Part shown: piece after piece, positions 5,473 to 12,451 of the stretch | Numbering within the stretch: the first letter of the stretch is position 1 | Layout of the letters: every line of letters begins with the position of its first letter | Assembly (NCBI GenBank): GCA_046760105.1 | Contig: JBHIDJ010000066.1 | Location: 1 to 16,250 of the forward strand | Reading direction: 5' to 3' | Length of the DNA stretch: 16,250 bases | Source: JBHIDJ01 sp046760105 | GTDB taxonomy: Bacteria > Pseudomonadota > Gammaproteobacteria > Acidiferrobacterales > SPGG2 | Notes under the pieces: generated by a model | Told to the model about the DNA's origin: nothing | The model's input: the letters and a program-made list of their open reading frames with translations, nothing else | Databases searched by the model: none | Position numbers and translations under genes: made by a program

Positions 5473-8172
5473 GTGAGCCGAGAACTTGATCGTCGCGATT
5501 ATAGCGTCAACAAAGTTACACCCGCCCGCGAGACAGAACTGAGGTCGCTGGCATCAACCCTTTCAGACCGTCTCCCCGGCACCCATCGCGTCAGGATCAC
5601 GCGCCTCGACGCCACGACGGGAAATCCTGCCGCGGTTAGTTCAGAATCCGCCGCAGCGGAGTCTGGTAACTACATCCAGCGGGCGCTTGATCACGTGCGC
5701 ACGATCAGTAGGGCACTTGGCCTGATGGCAACGCAACCCGCGGAGTTCGTAGCGGATCCCGATATCCAACAAACGAGTAGCGGCGCGATGGCGGTTCATT
5801 TGCAGCAACACTATAAAGGTATCCCCATCTTTCAGGCGGCGGAAACCGTACGCTTTGCGCCGGATGGCGCGATCAAGGAAACCGTCGGGAGCAGTGTCAC
5901 CGTTACTCAGGACTTGACTGTTTCACCCATTCTCTCTGTGCGCCAGGCAGTGCTCATAGCGGCTCAGCATATCGCTGTTCCGGATGCGGATGAGCAGGGG
6001 GGCACGGATCCATTCGGGCAGCCCCTCAAGCTGACAAGCGTTGATCTGACCGGTTTCGAACCACAAGTTATTACGGCCTACCCGGAGAAGCCCGAGCGTC
6101 CAACGGTACTCGAAGCCGGTCCGTTCGGCGATAAGATCAAGGCGAGCTTGATCTGGTTTCCGCTGGGTGATGACTCACGGCTCGCTTGGGAAGTGGTGAC
6201 AGCGATGCCAGACTACGACGAGCAGTTCCGCACACTGGTGGACGCCGAAAGCGGCGAGGTCCTTTATTGTCGCCAGTTGATGCACTTTGTGGTGGCGCGG
6301 GGAAACGTCTTTCACGTTCACGGTGGGAACGCACGCCAGATGACCGACTTCCCAAGGCCGCTCGCGGACTTCGGGCCGCTCGTCCCCGGTGATCTGCCGC
6401 CAGGCTTTCCAGATGATTGGGTCGCGACGAGCGGGACGGTCGGGAACTGTGTGAACGCCCACCTGGGGACTAGCGGACCGCCAAGCGAAGGGTCGGTTCA
6501 GAATGGGGTACTCACCTTTGATCCACCCGATTCGGCGGGCGACGACCAGAAGGTCCTCAACATCTTCTACTACAACTGCTTCATGCATGACTACTTTTAC
6601 TTGCTTGATTTTCGTGAAGCTGACGGTAACTTCCAGCGGGACAACCTTGGCCGGGGTGGGCTTCCATTTGATCGGGTAGATGCGCGCGCCCACAGTGGGG
6701 CAGTCAATGGAACGGCCAATATGGGCACGCCTGTGGATGGCCTCAACCCGATCATGAACATGGGCTTGGTGGTGAACACTGGTCGACATACCGCGTTTGA
6801 CTCCAGCGTGGTTTTTCATGAGTTCACTCACGGGGTAACTAACCGGCTCGTCGGCGGGCCGGCCGACGCACGCGCCTTGGAGGCCCACCAGAGTGGCGGA
6901 ATGGGTGAGGGCTGGAGCGACTATATCGCCTGCACGGTCAACAACACGATAGTGGTTGGTGACTGGGTCGTCGATGATCCCAGTGGCATCCGAGGCTTCC
7001 CCTACGATAGCAACTTCCCCGACAACTTCGGTGATCTGGGGGCAGGTCGGTACAGTGGGTTCCTGCCTAGCGGAAGGCGTTGGCCCCATCCCATCGGTGA
7101 GATCTGGTGCGCCACGCTCATGGAGATGAACAGGAACATCGGGGCCGAGCTGGGCGTCCAGTTGGTTGTAGACGCTCTGAAGCTAACGCCAGCAAATCCG
7201 AGTTTTCTCGACGCGCGCGATGCTATTCTGGCAGCGCTCGGCGATATGTTCACTGCCGGCCGACTGAGCGCAAACGAGCACCAAGCGGCCCGCGGCGGGA
7301 TCTGGGAGGCCTTTGCCCGGTTCGGGATGGGACCCGATGCTCAATCCAATGGGGCTTCGTTGTCGGGTATCGTTGCGGACTTCAACACACCGCCGGTCGA
7401 GGAGCCGGAGCAACCAGAGCTTGGTGTGCGAGTGGAGACCACACCCAATTTGGCCATCCCGGATAACGAGCTAGTCGGTGTCAGCAGTGTACTGACAGTA
7501 CCACAAACGGGGCGGATCTCACGTTTGAGGGTTTCGGTGGAAATCGAACACACTTACCGAGGCGATCTCCGGGTAAGCCTCATGGCCCCCTCAGGGAGCG
7601 CAGCGGTTCTTCACGACCGAAGCGGGGCGAGCGCAGATAATCTAGTCGCATCGTACGCAAGCGAAGATATCCCAGCCCTAGCCGCGATTGTGGGAGAACA
7701 GGTTCAAGGCGACTGGACCCTTCACGTGGTCGACTGGGCCGCCGTGGACATCGGCACACTGCACCGTTGGGGTCTCGAAATTGATTTCGAAGCGGCCAGC
7801 CAGTCAATCTACGAGGAAGCTGTCCCCGAAGTGACGATTCCCGACAATGATCCCACTGGGGTAAGCAGCAGCATAGAGATCGTTCAATCGGGTACGGCTC
7901 AAGGTATCCAGGTCAAGGTGGACATCACCCACACGTATATCGGTGATCTGCGGGTGGAACTAGAGTCTCCGTCGGGCCAGCGGGCGCTGCTGCATAACCA
8001 ACTCGGTGGCAGCGAGGACAACTTGATTACCAGCTATGACTCGATCTCAAACGCGACTCTGGCAACCTTGATTGGTCAGCCAATACAGGGGAACTGGATC
8101 CTGCGGGTTGCCGATCTGCTCGGGCAGGACATCGGCAAGTTTAACAAATGGAGTTTGGAGCTGACTCTTTAG
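5473..8172 (+). CDS. M36 (fungalysin-type) metallopeptidase with two C-terminal P domains
   Basis: The 899-aa protein starts at GTG behind GGAGGT. The N-terminal 250 or so residues look like a fungalysin/thermolysin-type propeptide (GAMAVHLQQHYKGIPIFQAAE). The catalytic domain has HEFTHGVTNRL with zinc ligands His449 and His453 and catalytic Glu450, and EGWSDY with the third ligand Glu479, the signature of gluzincin family M36. Two tandem P/Homo B-type domains follow, at about 653-775 and 780-899. Each opens with a similar strand (NLAIPDNE, EVTIPDND) and contains HTYxGDLRV and a GxWxLxVxD strand. By family it is an endopeptidase, usually secreted and self-processed. No signal peptide is visible, so the export route is unclear. 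It is a single gene with repeat copy B upstream. Confidence 0.93.
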   Translation: MSRELDRRDYSVNKVTPARETELRSLASTLSDRLPGTHRVRITRLDATTGNPAAVSSESAAAESGNYIQRALDHVRTISRALGLMATQPAEFVADPDIQQTSSGAMAVHLQQHYKGIPIFQAAETVRFAPDGAIKETVGSSVTVTQDLTVSPILSVRQAVLIAAQHIAVPDADEQGGTDPFGQPLKLTSVDLTGFEPQVITAYPEKPERPTVLEAGPFGDKIKASLIWFPLGDDSRLAWEVVTAMPDYDEQFRTLVDAESGEVLYCRQLMHFVVARGNVFHVHGGNARQMTDFPRPLADFGPLVPGDLPPGFPDDWVATSGTVGNCVNAHLGTSGPPSEGSVQNGVLTFDPPDSAGDDQKVLNIFYYNCFMHDYFYLLDFREADGNFQRDNLGRGGLPFDRVDARAHSGAVNGTANMGTPVDGLNPIMNMGLVVNTGRHTAFDSSVVFHEFTHGVTNRLVGGPADARALEAHQSGGMGEGWSDYIACTVNNTIVVGDWVVDDPSGIRGFPYDSNFPDNFGDLGAGRYSGFLPSGRRWPHPIGEIWCATLMEMNRNIGAELGVQLVVDALKLTPANPSFLDARDAILAALGDMFTAGRLSANEHQAARGGIWEAFARFGMGPDAQSNGASLSGIVADFNTPPVEEPEQPELGVRVETTPNLAIPDNELVGVSSVLTVPQTGRISRLRVSVEIEHTYRGDLRVSLMAPSGSAAVLHDRSGASADNLVASYASEDIPALAAIVGEQVQGDWTLHVVDWAAVDIGTLHRWGLEIDFEAASQSIYEEAVPEVTIPDNDPTGVSSSIEIVQSGTAQGIQVKVDITHTYIGDLRVELESPSGQRALLHNQLGGSEDNLITSYDSISNATLATLIGQPIQGNWILRVADLLGQDIGKFNKWSLELTL

Positions 8173-8261
8173 CGGGGTTGGAAAAGACCCTCGGACGCTA
8201 TATCGACAAGAGAGAATACACGAGAAATTTGCGCTTTACGTGGTTGTGTCCCGCAAAGTAG

Positions 8262-8534
8262 CTCCATATTCCTAGAACCGAAGAATATGAAAATGAAGAC
8301 ATCTTCTTTTCAAAGATATTGGATCTTGTAACGGAGTATGGCCAGGAATTAGTAGATCCTAAGAAGTTAGAGAGAACGATTAAGGATAAAAAATGGTTAG
8401 ATACTAAACAATTAGATACTAAACAAGAAGAAAGCGCACATTATGTTTTATATCATGAGGAGGTTACTTCATTCGAGGTATATCGCAATCATGATAGAGA
8501 ACATACAACCATAGGTGCTAGTTTTTACTATTAG
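8262..8534 (+). pseudogene. AT-rich ORF, probably the C-terminal part of a broken gene
   Basis: The frame is open from just after TAG 8259-8261 to TAG 8532-8534 (90 codons), with no ATG or GTG near its left end. The first TTG is at 8319, inside what reads as coding sequence (TEEYENEDIFFSKILDLVTE). Base composition is clearly more AT-rich than its neighbours and the codon choice (TTA, AGA, ATA) differs, which suggests foreign origin. The predicted peptide is charged and ends in aromatic residues (GASFYY). A 15-base tandem duplication gives LDTKQLDTKQ. I do not recognise the family. If the TTG start is used, it would be an intact 71-aa protein. Confidence 0.4.
8397..8426 (+). repeat. Perfect 15-bp tandem duplication
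   Basis: TTAGATACTAAACAA occurs twice head to tail inside the AT-rich ORF. The frame is kept and five residues are duplicated, as expected from recent replication slippage. Confidence 0.9.
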
Positions 8535-8557
8535 CAGCTAACTGCGTGGCAGCAGGG

Positions 8558-8600
8558 CCAAGTCTTGAATCTTGACATTCGCATGCTGGGCTTTGTTCCT
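8558..8600 (+). repeat. REP-like box
   Basis: GGGCCAAGTCTTGAATCTTG followed by ACATTC resembles the segment at 1499-1530. It sits between the AT-rich ORF and the 3' end of the minus-strand oxidoreductase gene. No flanking partner repeat or transposase was seen. Confidence 0.3.
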
Positions 8601-8621
8601 TAACTATTGTTTGTCATCCCG

Positions 8622-9368
8622 TCAGGGACCAAGGCCAAGCCTCCGGCGCAGCTCGCGCGCCGTGAGCGACTGGCCGAAGACCGTCGTGCCGACGTCAAAC
8701 TCCTTGGCGCGGGCAAGCGGCCCGACCACGACTGGCTCGAAGCCGGCGTCTTGCACCAGGCGCAAGGCAATTTTGAGGGCCGCTTCGTCATCGCTTGCAA
8801 GCGGGACCGCCACGCGCTCGCCAGCGCGGTGTGCTTCGCTGCGCAGATCAAAGTAGGGTACGGTGTTGAAGGCGCGGACCAGGCGCACGCCCGGGAGAAA
8901 CTCGGGCGAGGCTACGCCCGTGCCCTTGGCGCGCGCGGCGATGGCCATGTCCCCGTCGCGCGACGGAAAGGGATTACCGGTCTCCAGCACCACCTTGCCC
9001 TTGAGCTCGGTGGCGAAGTCGCGGCCCACTTGCGGAAGTGCGCCGTAGGGCACCGAGATCAGGACGACTTCGCCGAAAACGGCTGCCTCGCGCACCGTAC
9101 CGGCGCGCGCTCTCGGACCGAGACGCTGCGCCAGGTCCTTGAGCCGCTCGGGATGGCGCGATGACAGCAGTACTTCATGACCCGCCTTCACCCACAGCGC
9201 GCCCAGCGTGCCGCCGATCCGGCCTGCACCGATAATGCCGATCTTCAGGCTTCGCCTCTCCACGCTGCCGGCGCGTGCCACGAGCGGCAGACCGGCCAGC
9301 CCCAGGCCTGCCGCGGCAGTGCGGAGAAACGTGCGGCGGCTTAGCCTTATGGCGTCATTCGCATCCAT
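8622..9368 (-). CDS. Tat-exported F420-dependent NADP oxidoreductase-like Rossmann protein
   Basis: The 248-aa protein starts at ATG 9368 on the minus strand, with AGGAG about 8 bases upstream. Residues 9-16 (LSRRTFLR) form a twin-arginine motif, followed by a hydrophobic stretch and a likely cleavage site ARA-G near 33, so export in folded form is predicted. The mature part opens with KIGIIGAGRIGG (G47-x-G49-x2-G52), an NADP-binding Rossmann motif, then SSRHPERL, SVPYGALP, ETGNPFP and RAFNT. This order fits the COG2085/PF03807 family (F420-dependent NADP oxidoreductase-like). By family it would transfer hydride between NADP and a deazaflavin or related carrier, but many bacterial members have unknown partners. 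A periplasmic location is odd for a nicotinamide-dependent enzyme. No adjacent redox partner is present. Confidence 0.9.
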   Translation of the reverse strand: MDANDAIRLSRRTFLRTAAAGLGLAGLPLVARAGSVERRSLKIGIIGAGRIGGTLGALWVKAGHEVLLSSRHPERLKDLAQRLGPRARAGTVREAAVFGEVVLISVPYGALPQVGRDFATELKGKVVLETGNPFPSRDGDMAIAARAKGTGVASPEFLPGVRLVRAFNTVPYFDLRSEAHRAGERVAVPLASDDEAALKIALRLVQDAGFEPVVVGPLARAKEFDVGTTVFGQSLTARELRRRLGLGP

Positions 9369-9560
9369 CAGAGATCTCCTGAGTAAATGGGGTCAGAGTG
9401 AGCTAACCTGCATTGTACGGACACGTCAATAGGAGACAATGATGAAGGAGGTAGGTCGCCTGTAGGTTGCGTGTAGGCACCTGTGCGGCACCAGTTTACG
9501 GTCCCCTCAAGGTGGGCGGTACGAGAAACAACTGCCCGAGCGTCGTTGTTAACAAGGCTA

Positions 9561-9680
9561 GTTTCTGTTTGATCGCTGACAGTCGACTTAGCAAGCCTTA
9601 ACCGCTGTTTCCTATCTGCCCGGTGGTGGGATGGGATCATGAAATAGGTGATGCTTGTAGTTTGGCAGTACGGAGTTGTG
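9561..9680 (+). repeat. Dispersed repeat family 2, copy 1
   Basis: It matches 11681-11810 in the same order: GTTTGATCGCTGA, CAAGCC, TTTCCTATCTGCCC, a G-rich GGTGGTGGGAT, then CTTG and TTTGGCAG about 25 bases on. Spacing is nearly constant, with small indels. No coding frame is shared between the copies. Confidence 0.55.
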
Positions 9681-9832
9681 CTTGTGTGTGAGACGTAAAG
9701 GAACACATTCTTATTTTTGTAGTTTCGAAAATGACGAGCTGTGAGGATGGGCTGCGCAAGAGGGGTGCCGACCCAGAGCCTTTGGGTGCGCAATAATGTG
9801 CGCTGAACATTAACCATCGTAAAGGAAGTTAG

Positions 9833-9931
9833 CTCGGCGACGAGGTATCGCTGTTCATACACGATCCCGACCGTAACGTCATCGAGTTGCGAAAAAGTGG
9901 GTCGAGGACCACGGCGTCCGGACGGCCCTGA
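9833..9931 (+). pseudogene. C-terminal remnant of a VOC (glyoxalase/bleomycin-resistance) family protein
   Basis: Directly after an in-frame TAG (9830-9832) the plus strand reads GDEVSLFIHDPDRNVIELRK and continues to TGA 9929. The HDPDxNVIEL pattern is the characteristic last strand of VOC metalloenzymes, with the Glu as a metal ligand. Nothing upstream in any frame supplies the rest of the fold, so only about 30 codons survive. The length is small and the match is by motif recall only. Confidence 0.45.
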
Positions 9932-9967
9932 TGGACAAGTAGCGTCCTGGTCAGGGATGGTGTATAT

Positions 9968-10087
9968 TTCGCCCGCAGCTTATAAATGACGGTCTTTTCG
10001 GAAATCCTCCTAAGGTTCGCCCGCAATCCTTTTTTGTAATCTGCACGAAAATCACTAATATTAATTCATTTTGAGGATCTTTAAATT
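9968..10087 (+). promoter_or_regulatory. Leader region of the cold-shock gene
   Basis: TATATT (9963-9968) and TATAAA (9981-9986) are possible -10 elements, neither with a good -35. TTCGCCCGCA occurs at 9968-9977 and again at 10016-10025. An AT-rich tract (ACTAATATTAATTC) and GAGG precede the ATG. Long 5' leaders are typical of cspA-type mRNAs, but no cold-box sequence could be confirmed. Confidence 0.3.
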
Positions 10088-10294
10088 ATGACTACGGGGA
10101 CTGTAAAGTGGTTCAACGAGAACAAAGGTTATGGCTTTATCACGCCACAGGATGGCAGCAAGGATGTGTTCGTACACCACTCCGCCATTACGGGCACGGG
10201 TTTCAAGACCCTGGCTGAGGGGCAACGCGTGACGTTTAGCATCCAGCAGGGACCGAAGGGTCTACAGGCGGTGAGCGTCGCCGTCGAGCGCTAA
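10088..10294 (+). CDS. cspA: Cold-shock protein (CspA family)
   Basis: This is a 68-aa single cold-shock domain of standard length, starting at ATG with GAGG about 11 bases upstream. RNP1 is KGYGFI (13-18) and RNP2 is VFVHH (27-31). The conserved opening GTVKWFNENKG and the ending GPKGLQAVSV are all present. Such proteins bind single-stranded RNA/DNA in the cytoplasm and melt RNA secondary structure. Some are cold-induced and others constitutive, and the paralogue letter cannot be decided from sequence alone. It stands alone, after a gene-poor leader region. Confidence 0.96.
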   Translation: MTTGTVKWFNENKGYGFITPQDGSKDVFVHHSAITGTGFKTLAEGQRVTFSIQQGPKGLQAVSVAVER

Positions 10295-10400
10295 CACAGT
10301 TGGTTGCAGGTATGGCTGCGGGCAGCGGGCGAGGTTCGTCTCGGTGTCCGCTTCCATATTATTTTATGTCCTAAGCAGCTATCTGAATGAGTAGTCAAGA

Positions 10401-10736
10401 GTGAGTAGTGAAGAAGAGAGAATGCGGTACTTGAGGGGAACCTTCCAGCAAACGTGTGGCTTTTGCGGATGCGTATTCCGCGTTGATGTACCGGGACAAA
10501 CAGGCCAGGATGGACCGGAAAACTATTACTGTCCGGAATGCCGTAGGAGCTTTCCTGTCAAGGCATCGGATTCCCCCTCAATCACCCTAATCTCCAAACG
10601 CACTGATGGCCTAAAGAAGCAGTGCCCGGCGGATTGGGAGATAGCAAAACCGCCCAAGGTGCGATCACTCCCCCGCGGCAAGAAAGCGGTGGGGGGTTCT
10701 TTCGGGACCCGACGAGGCAGAAAAGGGGCCGCGTGA
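10401..10736 (+). CDS. Zinc-ribbon protein of unknown function (111 aa)
   Basis: GTG 10401 gives 111 aa. An in-frame ATG at 10422 (104 aa), preceded by the purine run AAGAAGAGAG, is an alternative start. One zinc ribbon is clear, with C19-x2-C22 (TCGFCG) and C44-x2-C47 (YYCPECRRSFPV), the two knuckles separated by a Gly/Gln-rich hairpin. The remaining 60 residues are basic (Lys, Arg, Pro) and appear disordered, with a Gly/Arg-rich tail (GGSFGTRRGRKG). That composition suggests nucleic-acid contact, as inference only. It follows the cold-shock gene by 106 bases on the same strand but no operon is evident. I do not recognise a named family. Confidence 0.65.
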   Translation: MSSEEERMRYLRGTFQQTCGFCGCVFRVDVPGQTGQDGPENYYCPECRRSFPVKASDSPSITLISKRTDGLKKQCPADWEIAKPPKVRSLPRGKKAVGGSFGTRRGRKGAA

Positions 10737-10817
10737 GAAATTGGGTAGCTCGAGTGGAAACAAAAAGAAGAATGTTCAAGTCTTGAAATTAGATATTTAG
10801 GAGCGGGTACAAGCTGC

Positions 10818-10839
10818 CCCCGACGTCTCGCTTTCGGGG
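10818..10839. terminator. Hairpin between convergent genes
   Basis: CCCCGA (10818-10823) pairs with TCGGGG (10834-10839) across a 10-base loop, midway between the converging zinc-ribbon and Mut7-C genes. No T-run follows on either strand, so it is at best a weak bidirectional terminator. Confidence 0.35.
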
Positions 10840-10851
10840 AATAAGTACAAG

Positions 10852-11601
10852 TTAGCGCCTGGCTTGGCCCTGTGCCAAGATCACCTGAATAAAACGGTCC
10901 ATGTTGTGGAGGTGTGAGCCTTCCCAATAGAGCCTTCCGCAGATTGGGCAGAGCCAGAATTCATCGTAGTGCGCACTCGTCCGAGGGGGCAGACGGTCGA
11001 TGACATCCTGTTTGCGCACTGGTTCTAGCTGCTGATTGCAGCGCAGACAGCGGTCAAAGGGTTTCACCATGGCGAACAGATCAAAACGGGTGAGGACTTC
11101 GACTAGCTGCTCACGCGGTGTGGTGGCGCCTACCCGGTAGACGTGGGTCAAGCCGCGGCGTTCCAGTAGATCGCCGTCTCGACTCAACAGGATGCGTTTC
11201 TCATTCCGGGACAGTGCGATGAGATCATCGTCTTCACAGTCGCTTTTGTATAGCGTGTCGAAGCCTAGCATACGCAGATATTTCGCCAGTTTGCCCAAGT
11301 GGCTATCGACGATAAAGCGGATCTCGCGAAGCGGACGGGACCGTAGCCGCAGCTCAGAGGTGATGTCGAGGGATTCGAATACAGGGTAGATGCTCACGCG
11401 ATCACCGTCCCGCAGGCGATGGGCGAGATCAACTGACTCGCTATTTACCAGGATCAAGTCAATCTCATCGATCGGTACACCGAATGTCCGCAAGACATCC
11501 TTAACGGTGCTGCCGTTTTCCACCGCGTGTGCGAAGAACACCTTTCTTCGATCAGGCGGGAGATAGTCATTCAGCTCTTCGTAAAAGCGGACGTAGATCA
11601 T
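10852..11601 (-). CDS. Ubiquitin-fold plus Mut7-C RNase-domain protein
   Basis: The 249-aa protein is taken from ATG 11601; a GTG at 11610 would add three residues, and neither start has a clear Shine-Dalgarno site. Residues 1-76 (MIYVRFYEELNDYLP ... GDRVSIYPVFE) match the MoaD/ThiS-like ubiquitin-fold domain found fused to Mut7-C. Residues 94-180 open with IRFIVDSHLGKLAKYLRMLG and continue through a DDDL segment and LLSRDGDLL, the PIN-like Mut7-C core with acidic residues such as Asp99. The C-terminus carries a zinc ribbon C185-x2-C188 and C218-x2-C221. This is the standard architecture of the family (PF14451 plus PF01927). RNase activity is inferred from the PIN-like fold. It acts in the cytoplasm, with unknown target. 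It converges with the zinc-ribbon gene. Confidence 0.92.
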   Translation of the reverse strand: MIYVRFYEELNDYLPPDRRKVFFAHAVENGSTVKDVLRTFGVPIDEIDLILVNSESVDLAHRLRDGDRVSIYPVFESLDITSELRLRSRPLREIRFIVDSHLGKLAKYLRMLGFDTLYKSDCEDDDLIALSRNEKRILLSRDGDLLERRGLTHVYRVGATTPREQLVEVLTRFDLFAMVKPFDRCLRCNQQLEPVRKQDVIDRLPPRTSAHYDEFWLCPICGRLYWEGSHLHNMDRFIQVILAQGQARR

Positions 11602-11680
11602 TGTTTGCACAGCGTATCCGCGTTTCTTTTGACGAAGTCAGATAAGAGATCGGAAAACATCTACAGACATTGACCGGAGT

Positions 11681-11810
11681 CAGCCTCTTGTTTGATCGTT
11701 GAAAGTTTACTACAAAAACGTCAAGCCCCGATTTCCTATTTACCCAATGGCGTGATTTACGGTAAAGATGGATTTGTCTCGACGGTCTTGACATTTGGCA
11801 GACCCTTCAC
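11681..11810 (+). repeat. Dispersed repeat family 2, copy 2
   Basis: GTTTGATCGTTGAAAGT, CAAGCCCC, ATTTCCTATTTACCC, TGGCGTGAT and later CTTGACATTTGGCAG match 9561-9680 in order and nearly in spacing. It lies upstream of the minus-strand Mut7-C gene, next to a possible inverted family 1 fragment. Confidence 0.55.
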
Positions 11811-11928
11811 ACTGTGAATGATTCGCAATTTGCAGTACACAATAATATTGTCACTGATTGAGGGTGCTATCGTTGATTTGGAGCAACCCCTCAAGCAATT
11901 CTTCTAGTTATGAAAAGGGAATAAGTCG

Positions 11929-12130
11929 GAGCGCGAAATGGGCTACTCTGAGCCCCATAAACCAGAGAAGCGTAGCAGACGTTTTCCGAGAGACACGTCC
12001 CAGCTCACGCTGGAAGCTGGCGATTTCTGCTTTGAATACAGCTGCGCAATCTTTGGCAAGTCGAGCTCGATTAGCAAAAGCTGGTCTAAAATTTGCTTCC
12101 CGCCACCGATTTTGCTGCTGGACTTTCTAT
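11929..12130 (+). repeat. Dispersed repeat family 1, copy C (longest)
   Basis: It shows the full order: GAGCGCGAAATGGGCTA, CTGAGCCCCATAAACCAG, CAGACGTTTTCCGAGAGAC, hairpin CCAGC-TCAC-GCTGG (12000-12013), GGCGATTTCTG, CTTTGGCAAGTC, AAAAGCTGGTCTAAAATTTG and TTTGCTGCTGGACTTTCTA. The last 100 bases match only copy E. Unlike the others, it does not directly follow a plus-strand gene. Confidence 0.8.
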
Positions 12131-12200
12131 CACAAAGGCGCATACTGATTTGGTTCTTTGCAGTAGCGGTTCGGCTTTAACGAGCATGTTCAGAACAACG

Positions 12201-12236
12201 AAGGAGGAGCGAGCCATGAGCAAATCCCGCCCCTAG
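12201..12236 (+). other. Strong Shine-Dalgarno with six-codon ORF
   Basis: AAGGAGGAG (12201-12209) is followed by ATG 12216 and a six-codon frame (MSKSRP, stop at 12234). It is either the 5' stub of a lost gene or a leader peptide about 215 bases ahead of the patatin gene. The sequence cannot decide between them. Confidence 0.35.
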
Positions 12237-12280
12237 TTCCATCAGCTTTAGCGTCACTGTTATGCCAAGGTCGATTAGCC

Positions 12281-12418
12281 GCGCCCCGGGCCCAAGCCCC
12301 TTTTGCGACGACCCTCTGGGAGGAAGTGCGTTGGACCTTTCTTATTTTGCTCACCATAGTGTCGTATTCCTCTATTCCTCTTGCGCCTCGGGCATAAGCC
12401 AGGGGCGTTGCGACGACC
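12281..12418 (+). repeat. Imperfect direct repeat upstream of the patatin gene
   Basis: The unit at 12281-12313 (GCGCCCCGGGCCCAAGCC, then TTGCGACGACC) recurs at 12383-12418 (GCGCCTCGGGCATAAGCC, then TTGCGACGACC), with a small length difference in the middle. The second unit ends 33 bases before the patatin start. Confidence 0.6.
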
Positions 12419-12451
12419 ATATCGCTGAAACTTTTAACAAGGAGTATTACC

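Larger units (their letters stand above)
9369..10087. other. Gene-poor stretch with repeats and a gene remnant
   Basis: It holds ATGGGGTCAGAG at 9387-9398, a Shine-Dalgarno-like AGGAG (9431-9435) before a 7-codon ORF (9442-9465), GTAGG repeated at an 11-base period (9451, 9462, 9473), copy 1 of repeat family 2 (9561-9680), a VOC-protein remnant (9833-9931), and the leader of the cold-shock gene. A minus-strand open frame across 9368-9862 reads through the repeat and has no recognisable domain or ribosome-binding site, so it is not called. Confidence 0.5.
11602..12451. other. Gene-poor stretch with repeats
   Basis: It contains a possible inverted family 1 core (TCGGAAAACATCT, 11650-11662), family 2 copy 2 (11681-11810), family 1 copy C (11929-12130), a strong Shine-Dalgarno with a six-codon ORF (12201-12236) and an imperfect direct repeat (12281-12418). 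Frames open across 11858-12180 run through the repeat and look non-coding. Any promoter of the patatin gene must lie in its right part; TTGGAC (12332-12337) with CATAGT about 18 bases on is a weak candidate. Confidence 0.5.

Noticed and set aside
6175..7089. Minus-strand 304-codon open frame
   Set aside because: It is antisense to the M36 catalytic domain; the length comes from GC-rich third positions.
8607..9164. Plus-strand 185-codon open frame
   Set aside because: It is antisense to the Tat-exported Rossmann protein, which has a ribosome-binding site and clear motifs.
9451..9477. GTAGG at an 11-base period as a CRISPR or iteron array
   Set aside because: There are only three 5-base units, without conserved spacers or a neighbouring rep gene.
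9368..9862. Minus-strand 164-codon open frame
   Set aside because: It crosses repeat family 2 and REP-like boxes; the composition looks non-coding and no domain is seen.
11858..12180. Two plus-strand open frames of 80-96 codons
   Set aside because: Most of their length is repeat copy C, and the frames are not kept in the other copies.
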